Source: Ornithinimicrobium tianjinense
GTDB lineage: Bacteria > Actinomycetota > Actinomycetes > Actinomycetales > Dermatophilaceae
Length of the DNA stretch: 64,000 nucleotides
Assembly: GCF_014636495.1 (NCBI RefSeq)
Contig: NZ_BMEM01000001.1
Coordinates: 1,177,773 to 1,241,772 of the forward strand
Reading direction: 5' to 3'
A program made the translations under genes and the position numbers. The notes below the pieces were generated by a model. It was not told the origin of the DNA and did no database searches. It saw nothing but the letters and a program-made list of their open reading frames with translations. Positions 41,350-50,786 of the stretch are shown in pieces; positions within the stretch are counted from its first letter, which is position 1, and each line of letters begins with the position of its first letter.

Positions 41350-42261
41350 TCAGCCCTTGGTGCCGCCGGTGGCGATGCCGGCGACGAAGTGGCGCTGCCC
41401 CAGGAAGAAGAGGACGATCATCGGCACGGTCGTGATCACGCTCGCGGTCACGATGATCTCCCAACGGAACTCCCCGCCAGAGCCGAACTGATCCACGAGC
41501 GCCTTGAGGCCACGAGGGATGGTGAAGTGCGAGGAGTCCCTCAGGTAGATCAGCGGGCGCATCAGATCGGTCCAGGCCGCCTGGAACTCGAACAGCAGGG
41601 TGACGACGAGGGCCGGCCGGCACAGGGGTAGGGCGATCCGCCAGAACATCGCCCAGTGGCCCGCACCGTCGATCTTGGCCGCCTCGAAGAGCTCCCGCGG
41701 CAGTCCCAGGAAGAACTGCCGCAGCAGGAAGATGTAGAACGCGCTGCCGAAGAGGTTGCCGGCCCACAGCGGGGTCAGCGTGTCGACCTGGCCGAGGGAG
41801 TTCCAGATGAGGAAGACGGGGATCATCGTCACGGCACCGGGGAGCATCATCGACCCCAGCACCAGGGCGAAGAGCAGCGTGCGCCCGCGGAAGCGGTAGT
41901 AGGCGAACCCCCAGGCCACCATGGCGCTCGAGAGGGTCACCGCCAGCGCCGCGAGCACCGTGACCAGGAGCGTGTTCCCGAGCCACAGCAGCATCGGCGC
42001 CTCCTGCCAGACGGTCACGTAGTTGCGGAACGTGACCGTCTCGGGGATCAGCCGGTTGTCGAAGACGTCCGAGCGCGGCTTGAGCGAGGCGCTGACCAGC
42101 CACACGAAGGGGTAGAGGAAGACGATGCTGAAGCCGATCAGCAGCGCGACCACCACGCCCCGGCCGACCCGACTGCGCAGGGGACGACGGGCAGCGGGTG
42201 CGGCGGTCTCAGCGGCGAGCCCTCCGGGCAGGGTGGGCGCGGAGGAGGTCGGGACGGTCAC
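41350..42261 (-). CDS. Sugar ABC transporter permease (MalG type)
   Basis: Inner-membrane permease of a CUT1 carbohydrate importer, 303 residues with six helices. The EAA loop that contacts the ATPase reads ELFEAAKIDGAGHWAMFWRIALPLCRPAL. The N-terminus is a cytosolic Pro/Ala-rich stretch before the first helix (VVVALLIGFSIVFLYPFVW). GTG 42261 overlaps the stop of the upstream permease by four bases. It is the last gene of the binding protein-permease-permease operon; no ATPase gene is present, as is common where a shared MsiK-type ATPase serves several importers. Confidence 0.9.
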   Translation of the reverse strand: MTVPTSSAPTLPGGLAAETAAPAARRPLRSRVGRGVVVALLIGFSIVFLYPFVWLVSASLKPRSDVFDNRLIPETVTFRNYVTVWQEAPMLLWLGNTLLVTVLAALAVTLSSAMVAWGFAYYRFRGRTLLFALVLGSMMLPGAVTMIPVFLIWNSLGQVDTLTPLWAGNLFGSAFYIFLLRQFFLGLPRELFEAAKIDGAGHWAMFWRIALPLCRPALVVTLLFEFQAAWTDLMRPLIYLRDSSHFTIPRGLKALVDQFGSGGEFRWEIIVTASVITTVPMIVLFFLGQRHFVAGIATGGTKG

Positions 42262-43259
42262 TGGTCCCCCTGGTAGAACACGAGCCGTCGAGAGACGAGC
42301 AGCTGGAATGCCGTGATGATCATGATGACGACGAAGAGCACCCACGCCAGGGCGGAGGCGTATCCCATCTGCAGGAACTCGAACGCCTGCCGGAAGACGT
42401 GGATGACGTAGAACTCGGCCGCATCGTTGCGGTAGGTGGTGTTGCCGACGCCGAAGAAGGCGGTGTAGGCCTCGGTGAAGGACTGGAGCGCGGCGATGGT
42501 GTTGACGATGAAGACGAACAGGAGCGACCCGGAGATCATCGGGACCGTCACGCTCCAGGTCCGACGAAGGAAGCCGGCCCCGTCCACGCGAGCCGCGTCA
42601 TACAGCTCCTCGGGGACGTTGCGCAGCGCGGCCAGCAGGATGATCACGGACCCGCCCACGCTGAGCAGGCTCATGAGGATCAGTCCGGGTTTGACCCACC
42701 TGGGGTCACTGGTCCAGTTGGGCCCGTCGATGCCGACCCAACCGAGCGCCTCGTTGACCAGGCCGTTCTGCCCGTAGAAGAGGAAGAGCAGCAGGACGCC
42801 GGTCGCCACGGGGGGCGTCATATTGGGCAGGAAGAAGACCGTCCGGAAGAACCCGGACGCCCGGCCCGCCTGGTTGAGCAGCATCGCCAGCCCGAGGGAG
42901 ACCAGGACGTAGAGCGGCACCTGGATCACCGTGTAGTAGAGCGTGTTCGACATCGCCCGTCGCGCTGCCGAGTCCTGCGCCACCTGCCGGTAGTTGTCCA
43001 GCCCGACGAAGGCCGGGTCGTTGATCACGTCGTAGTCCGTCAGGGACAGGTAGAAGGTGTAGACGACCGGCCAGGCGGTGAAGACGAGGAACCCGATCAA
43101 CCAGGGAAGCAGGAAGAGCATCGCGGGCGCGAGGTCGCCGCGCCTCACCGGCTCCGATACCCCTCGCCGCCGCCTCCTCCGCCCGGTGGGTCCGAGAGGC
43201 TCCTGCGCCACTGCCCAGGGCGGGACAGCGGCACCCGGCCGCCCTTCGAGCGCAGCCAT
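42258..43259 (-). CDS. Sugar ABC transporter permease (MalF type)
   Basis: Partner permease, 333 residues with six helices plus a basic N-terminal segment (GRRRRRRG). The EAA loop is EELYDAARVDGAGFLRRTWSVTVPMISG. Other family marks are LPWLIGFLVFTAWPVVYTFYLSLTDYD and FFLPNMTPPVATGV. The ATG at 43259 overlaps the binding-protein stop by one base. The transported sugar cannot be read from the permeases and no glycosidase gene is nearby. Confidence 0.9.
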   Translation of the reverse strand: MAALEGRPGAAVPPWAVAQEPLGPTGRRRRRRGVSEPVRRGDLAPAMLFLLPWLIGFLVFTAWPVVYTFYLSLTDYDVINDPAFVGLDNYRQVAQDSAARRAMSNTLYYTVIQVPLYVLVSLGLAMLLNQAGRASGFFRTVFFLPNMTPPVATGVLLLFLFYGQNGLVNEALGWVGIDGPNWTSDPRWVKPGLILMSLLSVGGSVIILLAALRNVPEELYDAARVDGAGFLRRTWSVTVPMISGSLLFVFIVNTIAALQSFTEAYTAFFGVGNTTYRNDAAEFYVIHVFRQAFEFLQMGYASALAWVLFVVIMIITAFQLLVSRRLVFYQGDQ

Positions 43260-44654
43260 CAGCGTCCCTGCTCGTCGTCCCAGGCCTTCCACGCCTTGTC
43301 CAGGGCCGCCTGAGCCTCTTCCTGGGCCTGCGCCATCGCCTTGTCGGCCTTCTGCTGGCCGTTGAGCACCCGGTTGACGGCGTCCTGCCACGCCTGCTTG
43401 AACTCGGCGTCGGCGGGGTTGGCCGGGAAGGCCACCGTGTTGTCGTTGGCCTCGTAGAGCACCTCGACGGCGTGGTCCCAGTTCTCCTCCCCGCTGGGCT
43501 CGACGAGCTCGTCGTGGATGCGCTGGTCAGCCTCCGTGTTGCCTGTCAGCAGGCCCGTGAACTGCTGACCTGCCTCCTCCCGGGCCGCGACCCGGGCCTG
43601 CGCCGCCTCCATCCAGCTCTCCGTCTCCACCATGGTCGTGGCAAACGTGCAGGCGGCCGCGGGGTTGTCGCTGCCCACCGGGATCGCCCAGGCCGCTCCG
43701 TTGGCGAAGGCGATGGTGCTGCCCTCGCGGTCCCGCACGGTGTCGAAGGCCAGCGGCGCGTCGGGCGACACCTCGTTGAGGACGTTGACGTACCACTGCT
43801 CCATCGGCATGGCGCCCAGCACATCGGTGGCGAACTGGTTGGTGTCTCCGAAGAAGTCGGGGATCTCCCGGGCCGCCTTGACGTCACCGAAGCCGCCCTG
43901 GGCGTCGTAGATGGACACCGCCCACTCGAGAGCCTCGATCACCTCGGGGCTGTCCATGGGTCGCGGTGCGTCCGTCCTCGGAGATCATCGAGCCACCGTT
44001 GGCGCGCACCCACAGCGGCAGGAACTCGGGCAGCTTGCTGTCGTACCCGATGACCTTGATCTTCCCGCCCTCACTCTTGGCGAGCTTCTCGTTCGCCGCG
44101 GACAGGTCCTCCCAGCTGGAGCCGTTGACGTCCTCGATGGTCAGGCCCGCCTCCTCCAGCAGGCTGCTGTTGGCCATGGTCAGCTGCACGGTGTTGAACT
44201 CCGGTATGCCGTAGACCTCGTCCGCGAAGGTGACCTGCCCCAGTGCCGACTCGACGAACTGGGAGGTGTCGACGCCGCGCTGGTCCAGGCAGCCGGTGAG
44301 CGGCATGATCGCGCCTCGAGAGGCCAGCGTGCCGATCTGCGCGCGGTCGGCGTTGATGATCCCCGGCACGTCGCCGGAGGCCACCGAGGAGAGGAACTGC
44401 TGCATGTCCAGCTCGCCCTCGACGAGCTTGACCTCCGTGCCCTCCAACGCGGCCTTGGCCCGGTCGAGCCGGGTCTGGGCGATCTCGTCGTCAGCGGTGC
44501 CGAAACCCATGACCGTGAGCGGGCCCTCGGACGTGGCGGTCTGGGCGAACTCGTCCGACGACAGGGGCCCGGCGTCCCCGCCGCCGGAGCCGGAGGCGCA
44601 GCCCGCCAGGCCCAGGAGGGAGGTCGAGACGATGACGATCAGTGTGGGGCGCAT
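43259..44654 (-). pseudogene. Frameshifted sugar ABC transporter substrate-binding lipoprotein
   Basis: Extracellular sugar-binding protein of the CUT1 importer, broken into two frames. The N-terminal part (from ATG 44654) has a lipoprotein signal with lipobox LAGC and runs to about ANGGSMISEDGRTAT. The frame then leaves the family, and similarity resumes in another frame at MDSPEVIEALEW (ATG 43957), continuing to the stop at 43259. The break lies at a GGG run (43958-43960); removing one base restores a continuous ~464-residue protein of normal length. Both halves look intact, so this is either a recent mutation, which would disable import, or a sequencing error. Confidence 0.8.
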
Positions 44655-44685
44655 CAGGCTCACATCTTTGTTGGTGATGACCTCT

Positions 44686-44700
44686 TCTCCTGTGAGGAGA
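44686..44700 (-). promoter_or_regulatory. Short hairpin in the binding-protein leader
   Basis: On the minus strand, TCTCCT and AGGAGA flank a CAC loop (44700-44686), about 31 nt before the binding-protein ATG. The second arm looks like a ribosome binding site but is too far from that start, so it may be a small operator or an mRNA hairpin. The call is weak. Confidence 0.3.
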
Positions 44701-44760
44701 GCACCGCCTCTCGGCACCTGCAAGCCAGAACGGCCTGCGCGTCGCCGGCTCCACATCCGG

Positions 44761-44927
44761 TAGACTAGAAAAGTTGCGCCCCGGGACAGGGGCGGCACAG
44801 CCCCGGGACAACCCGCTCCCGGAGGCCCATGCGGGTGCCACGAGGTGCACCTGGAGGTAGTTCCGGTCACGCTCAGGAAGCGTCGAGGCGAGAACGCACC
44901 TCGACCAACTGAAATGAGTGAGCCGCT
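44761..44927 (+). promoter_or_regulatory. Promoter and ~155-nt leader of the DEAD-box helicase gene
   Basis: TAGACT at 44761-44766 is a good -10, predicting transcription from about 44773. The leader to the GTG at 44928 is long and structured: GCCCC..GGGGC pairing near 44776, a CCCGG-rich stem, and later GAGGTGCACCT and GAGGCGAGAACGCACCTC segments able to pair. No clear Shine-Dalgarno directly precedes the start. Long structured leaders often mediate cold-shock or autoregulation of RNA helicase genes; that role is inferred. The 273-bp gap also holds the divergent binding-protein promoter region. Confidence 0.5.
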
Positions 44928-47246
44928 GTGGCTACCCCTGGAAAGAAGCCCCGACACACCGCCGACCAGAAGAAGGCCGCCCGACAGGCCCGGGAGAAGG
45001 CCGCGCGCGCTCAGCTGAAGGGTCGGCGCAACGACCCGCGCGGCGACCGCCGTCCGGAGTTCCCCCGCGAGGGGGAGCGCGGCGAGAAGAACCGCTGGCG
45101 TGACCGCGACGCCGCGGACCCCCGTGGCCGTGGTGAGCGCGCCGAGCGTCGTGAGTTCTCCCGCGGTGAGGACCGTGGTGGTTTCCAGCGCCGTGATGAC
45201 CGCGACCGTGGCGGTTTTCAGCGTCGCGACGACCGCGACCGCGGTGGTTTCCAGCGTCGCGACGACCGCGACGGTGGCTACCAGCGTCGTGATGACCGTG
45301 ACCGCGGTGGTTTCCAGCGTCGTGACGACCGGGACCGTGGTGGTTTCCAGCGTCGTGACGACCGGGACCGTGGTGGTTTCCAGCGTCGCGACGACCGGGA
45401 CCGTGGTGGTTTCCAGCGTCGCGACGACCGCGACGGTGGTTTCCAGCGTCGTGACGACCGCGACGGTGGCTACCGTCGCCGCGACGACGAGCGCGGCGGC
45501 TTCCAGCGGCGCGAGCACACGTGGCGGACGCACCGGGAGGACCGCGAGGGGCGCCCGGGGGAGCGGGGCCGCCACGAGGGCCGCAGCTGGTCCGAGGACC
45601 GCCGTCGTGATGGCCGTCGTTTCGACGACGACCGCCGGGGACGTCGCGACTGGGACCGCCAGCCGGCCGTCGACCCGCAGGACGCCTTCGTCGAGGCCGA
45701 GGCCGAGCGCGAGGCGGCGGACGCGGCATACCAGAACCGCCAGGTGACCGGCCGCGCCGAGAACGAGGCCGCCACGGTCGAGGCCGACAACGGCTTCGCC
45801 GCGCTCGGGCTCGACCCCAAGCTCGTCGAGACGCTGGCGCGCGTCGGCATCACCCAGCCGTTCCCGATCCAGGCCGCGACCATCCCGGACGCGCTGGCGG
45901 GCAAGGATCTGCTCGGTCGCGGCCAGACCGGCTCCGGCAAGACGATGGCCTTCGGGCTGCCGACGCTGCACCGGCTCGCGCAGCGGCCCCGCGCCGTGCC
46001 GCACCGCCCCCGCGCGCTCATCCTGACCCCGACCCGCGAGCTCGCCATGCAGATCGTCGACGCCCTCGCGCCGCTCATGCGGGCCGTCGACCGGCGCTTC
46101 CTGCTCGTTGCTGGCGGTATGTCGTACACGCCCCAGCTGGCGGCGCTGGAGAAGGGCGTCGACGTGCTCGTCGCGACCCCCGGCCGGCTCATCGACCTCA
46201 TCGACCGCTCCGCGGCGGACCTCTCCGAGGCCGAGGTGGTCATCCTCGACGAGGCCGACCACATGGCGGAGATGGGCTTCGTCGAGGCGATCAGCCAGGT
46301 CCTCGACCTCGCGCCGGCCGACGGGCAGAAGCTGCTCTTCTCGGCCACGCTCGACCACGGTGTCGACCAGGTCGCCAAGACCTACCTCAAGGACCCGGTC
46401 ACGCACTCGACCGACGACGCGACCGCGAGCGTCGCGACGATGGAGCACCACGTCTTCCTCGTGCACCCGCACGACAAGAAGCCGATCACCGCGGCGATCG
46501 CCAACCGTCCGGGGCGCACCGTCGTCTTCTGCCGGACCAAGCTCGGCGCCGACCGCATCGCCACCCAGCTGCGGGAGTCCGGCGTCTTCGCGGCGGCCCT
46601 GCACGGAGGTCTCAACCAGGCCCAGCGGACCCGCGTCCTCGACGCGTTCAAGAACGGCACCCTGCCCGTGTTGGTCGCGACCGACGTGGCCGCCCGCGGC
46701 ATCCACGTCGACGACGTGTCCCTGGTGCTCCAGGTCGACCCGCCGGCCGACCACAAGGACTACCTGCACCGCTCGGGCCGCACGGCGCGCGCCGGCGAGG
46801 ACGGCGTCGTCGTGACCCTCGCGCTGCCGCACCAGAAGCGCCAGCTCTCGCGTCTGCTCGACGCGGCGGGGGTCGAGACCGAGCCGCAGCAGGTCGGTCC
46901 GGAGGACGTCGCGGTGATCGAGACCGCCGGCGGCTCCGTGCCGACCGGTGGCCCGATCCTGCAGGAGCAGCTCGACGAGATCCTGCGCCCCCGCCGGCCG
47001 CAGGGACGCGGACGGCGTCCTGGTGGCTACGACCGCGACCGCGGTCGCGGCGGTGACCGGGGCGGCTACCGGGGTCGTGGCGGTGACCGTGGTGGCTACG
47101 GCGACCGGGACCGCGGCGGCGACCGGGGCCGTGGTGGCTACGGCGACCGCGACCGTGGTGGCTACGGCGACCGGGACCGCGGGGGCGACCGGGACCGTGG
47201 TGGCTACCGCAAGGACTCGCGGCCGGACTGGCGTCCGCGCGGCTGA
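44928..47246 (+). CDS. DEAD-box RNA helicase with R/G/D-rich tails
   Basis: ATP-dependent RNA helicase, probably in ribosome assembly, mRNA turnover or cold adaptation. It has 772 residues. The N-terminal ~285 residues are low complexity: KKPRHTADQKKAARQAREKAAR, then eleven tandem DDRDRGGFQRR-type units. The core shows the Q motif, Walker A GQTGSGKT (~331), PTRELA, TPGRL, DEAD in ILDEADHMAEMGF (~440), SAT, VATDVAARGIHVDD and HRSGRTARAG. The ~75-residue C-tail is RGG-rich (repeated GGYGDRDRGG). Both tails should bind RNA and may drive condensate formation. The GTG start lacks a strong ribosome binding site. Confidence 0.9.
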   Translation: MATPGKKPRHTADQKKAARQAREKAARAQLKGRRNDPRGDRRPEFPREGERGEKNRWRDRDAADPRGRGERAERREFSRGEDRGGFQRRDDRDRGGFQRRDDRDRGGFQRRDDRDGGYQRRDDRDRGGFQRRDDRDRGGFQRRDDRDRGGFQRRDDRDRGGFQRRDDRDGGFQRRDDRDGGYRRRDDERGGFQRREHTWRTHREDREGRPGERGRHEGRSWSEDRRRDGRRFDDDRRGRRDWDRQPAVDPQDAFVEAEAEREAADAAYQNRQVTGRAENEAATVEADNGFAALGLDPKLVETLARVGITQPFPIQAATIPDALAGKDLLGRGQTGSGKTMAFGLPTLHRLAQRPRAVPHRPRALILTPTRELAMQIVDALAPLMRAVDRRFLLVAGGMSYTPQLAALEKGVDVLVATPGRLIDLIDRSAADLSEAEVVILDEADHMAEMGFVEAISQVLDLAPADGQKLLFSATLDHGVDQVAKTYLKDPVTHSTDDATASVATMEHHVFLVHPHDKKPITAAIANRPGRTVVFCRTKLGADRIATQLRESGVFAAALHGGLNQAQRTRVLDAFKNGTLPVLVATDVAARGIHVDDVSLVLQVDPPADHKDYLHRSGRTARAGEDGVVVTLALPHQKRQLSRLLDAAGVETEPQQVGPEDVAVIETAGGSVPTGGPILQEQLDEILRPRRPQGRGRRPGGYDRDRGRGGDRGGYRGRGGDRGGYGDRDRGGDRGRGGYGDRDRGGYGDRDRGGDRDRGGYRKDSRPDWRPRG
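45177..45513. repeat. In-frame 30/33-bp tandem repeats in the helicase N-terminus
   Basis: Eleven units encode (DDRD-R)-GG-F/Y-QRR. Most are 33 bp; those lacking the Arg before GG are 30 bp. Several neighbouring 33-bp units near 45300-45420 are almost identical in DNA, so the array has probably expanded by slippage or unequal exchange and may vary between strains. A second, looser RGG repeat run lies at about 47020-47210. Confidence 0.85.
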
Positions 47247-47269
47247 TGCCTCGGGCCGGCGCCAGCTCG

Positions 47270-48821
<1,552 letters not shown>

Positions 48822-48836
48822 CCGTCCCGGTCGACC

Positions 48837-48939
48837 GCGTGCGCGACCCACTCATGGGAGTGGCGCGCGCACGCCATACCGGCAGATCGCGTGCCCGACC
48901 CACTCACAGGAGCGGCGCGAGCACGCCATACCTGCAGAG
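48837..48939. repeat. Two direct copies of a ~52-bp intergenic repeat
   Basis: Units at 48837-48888 and 48889-48939 agree at about 43 of 52 positions. The first holds CCACTCATGGGAGTGG, a palindrome with a 4-nt loop; in the second one arm is altered (CCACTCACAGGAGCGG). Each unit ends with a CACGCCATACC element containing the CATACC motif over-used in this genome. The pair fills most of the 159-bp gap before the flavoprotein gene. Short minus-strand frames across it are not convincing proteins. Confidence 0.75.
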
Positions 48940-48967
48940 TGTGAGCGGGCAGGACGCAGGGGCGCCC

Positions 48968-48973
48968 TAGGAT
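48968..48973 (+). promoter_or_regulatory. -10 element (TAGGAT) for a leaderless flavoprotein gene
   Basis: TAGGAT is 7 nt before the ATG at 48981. No ribosome binding site is present. Confidence 0.5.
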
Positions 48974-48980
48974 CGCGAGC

Positions 48981-50534
48981 ATGTCGACCAGTCACGACGT
49001 CGTGATCGTGGGCGGTGGCCACAACGGTCTGGCCGCCGCCGCCTACCTCGCGCGGGAGGGGCTGTCGGTCCTGCTCCTCGAGCGGCAGGACGAGCTGGGC
49101 GGGGCCACCGTGAGCGCGGACGCCTTCGACGGGATGGGGGCGCGGCTGTCGCGCTACAGCTATCTGGTCAGCCTGCTGCCGCAGCGCATCGTCGAGGATC
49201 TCGGGCTGCGCCTGCGGCTCGCGCGGCGACGCTACTCCTCCTACACCCCGGTGCCCGGCGGCGACGTGGGTCTGCTCGTCGACCGCGGGGACGCCGGCGC
49301 CACGTCCCGGTCCTTCGCGGCTGTCGGGGCGGCGGGCGACCTCGAGCCGTGGACGCGTTACTACGGGCGGACCGGGCGGCTGGCGCGCGCGGTGTGGCCG
49401 ACCATGACCGAGCCGCTCCTGCGCCGCAGCGAGATCGTCGCACGGCTCGGTGACCCCATCCTTGCGGAGGACTTCCTCGAGCGGCCGCTGGGCGAGGTCG
49501 TCGAGGGCACGTTCGAGCACGACCTGGTGCGCGGGGTGGTGCTGACGGACGCGCTGATCTCGACCTTCGCCAGTGCTCACGAGGCGGACCTGCGCCAGAA
49601 CGTCTGCTTCCTCTACCACGTGGTGGGCGGCGGGACCGGGGACTGGGACGTCCCGGTCGGCGGCATGGGCGAGGTGTCCGGCCAGCTGGCCGCCGTGGCC
49701 CGGCGGGCAGGAGCCGAGCTGCGCACGGGCGCCACCGTCGTCGGTGTGGAGCAGGGGGGCGTGACCTGGACGGACGACGCGGGTATGTCGCACCGCGCCA
49801 CCGCGCGCGACGTCCTGTGGGCGGCGGCGCCGGCGGTGCTCGACGGCCTCATGGGGCGGGAGGGGGAGCGGGTCGAGGGCGCCCAGGTCAAGGTCAACCT
49901 GCTGCTGTCCCGGCTGCCTCGGCTGCGCGAGCAGGGCGTGGCGCCGGAAGCGGCCTTCGGCGGCACCTTCCACATCAACGAGACCTACAGCCAGCTGGAG
50001 ACGGCCTACGGGGAGGCGCTCGCCGGTCGGGTGCCGGCACCGATGCCCGCCGAGATCTACTGCCACTCCATCAGCGACGCCAGCATCTTGTCGCCGGGTC
50101 TGCGCGAGCGAGGGGCGCACACGCTCACGGTCTTCACGCTGCAGACACCCGACCGGCTCCTCGACGGTGCGGAGTCGCTCGACGGAGCCCGGGCCGACCT
50201 GGAGCGGGCCGTGCTCGACTCGCTGAGCTCGGTCCTGGCCGAGCCGATCGAGGACGTCGTCCTGCGCCGTCCCGACGGGAGCCTGTGCGTGGAGACGAGG
50301 ACGACCCGCGACCTGCAGGACGCCCTCGCCATGCCCGGCGGCAACATCTTCCACGCGCCACTGACCTGGCCCTGGGCCGAGGACGACGACCCGCTCGACA
50401 CCGCCGCGCGCAGGTGGGGCGTGGACACGGCATACCCGGGTGTCCTGCTCGCCGGAGCCGGGTCGCGCCGCGGCGGGGGTGTGAGCGCGCTCGGCGGCTA
50501 CCACGCCGCACGGGCTGTCCTGGAGAGCCGCTGA
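48981..50534 (+). CDS. Phytoene-dehydrogenase-like FAD-dependent oxidoreductase
   Basis: A 517-residue two-dinucleotide-binding flavoprotein. The FAD motif VVIVGGGHNGLAAAAYLAREG opens the protein, followed by LLERQDELGGATVSADAF. The middle has GGGTGDWDVPVGGMGEVSGQLA, and the C-terminus has the second FAD contact GVLLAGAGSRRGGGVSALGGYHAARAV. It belongs to the PYROXD2/CrtI-like superfamily, but no carotenoid gene is adjacent, so it should not be called a carotenoid desaturase. The substrate is unknown. It is probably expressed from its own leaderless promoter. Confidence 0.82.
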   Translation: MSTSHDVVIVGGGHNGLAAAAYLAREGLSVLLLERQDELGGATVSADAFDGMGARLSRYSYLVSLLPQRIVEDLGLRLRLARRRYSSYTPVPGGDVGLLVDRGDAGATSRSFAAVGAAGDLEPWTRYYGRTGRLARAVWPTMTEPLLRRSEIVARLGDPILAEDFLERPLGEVVEGTFEHDLVRGVVLTDALISTFASAHEADLRQNVCFLYHVVGGGTGDWDVPVGGMGEVSGQLAAVARRAGAELRTGATVVGVEQGGVTWTDDAGMSHRATARDVLWAAAPAVLDGLMGREGERVEGAQVKVNLLLSRLPRLREQGVAPEAAFGGTFHINETYSQLETAYGEALAGRVPAPMPAEIYCHSISDASILSPGLRERGAHTLTVFTLQTPDRLLDGAESLDGARADLERAVLDSLSSVLAEPIEDVVLRRPDGSLCVETRTTRDLQDALAMPGGNIFHAPLTWPWAEDDDPLDTAARRWGVDTAYPGVLLAGAGSRRGGGVSALGGYHAARAVLESR

Positions 50535-50547
50535 GCCCTGGGACGCG

Positions 50548-50587
50548 GACGGGCCCGGACCTCCGCGAGGGGAGACCCGGGCCCGTC
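50548..50587. terminator. Bidirectional hairpin between the flavoprotein and MetS genes
   Basis: GACGGGCCCGG at 50548-50558 pairs perfectly with CCGGGCCCGTC at 50577-50587 around an 18-nt loop. It separates two convergent genes and could end transcription from both sides. There is no U-tract. Confidence 0.75.
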
Positions 50588-50603
50588 GTGAGGCGACGAC
50601 CGA

Positions 50604-50786
50604 TCAGGTGTCGCGGGTGGGGTGCGCCTGGTGGGCGCGCTGCTCGTCGTCGAGGACGAGGTCGGGGTCCTCGTGCGGCCCCCCGACGACCTCGGGGTTG
50701 CGGCGCAGGAAGAGGATGCTGGCGATCAGCCCTCCCCAGACGATGATCATCGCGACGATCATCATGGCGATCGAGATGCCGGTCAT
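50604..50786 (-). CDS. metS: Methionine/alanine importer small subunit (MetS-like)
   Basis: A 60-residue protein with one N-terminal membrane helix (ISIAMMIVAMIIVWGGLIASILFL) and a short acidic/His tail. In Corynebacterium, MetS is an essential small partner of the Na+-coupled methionine/alanine importer MetP. Its start overlaps the transporter stop by four bases (ATGA), supporting the pairing. Short length and context are the main evidence. Confidence 0.82.
   Translation of the reverse strand: MTGISIAMMIVAMIIVWGGLIASILFLRRNPEVVGGPHEDPDLVLDDEQRAHQAHPTRDT

Noticed and set aside
48852-50504. Long minus-strand frame opposite the flavoprotein gene
   Set aside because: It runs through the 52-bp repeats and the antisense of a clear FAD enzyme, with no recognisable domain.
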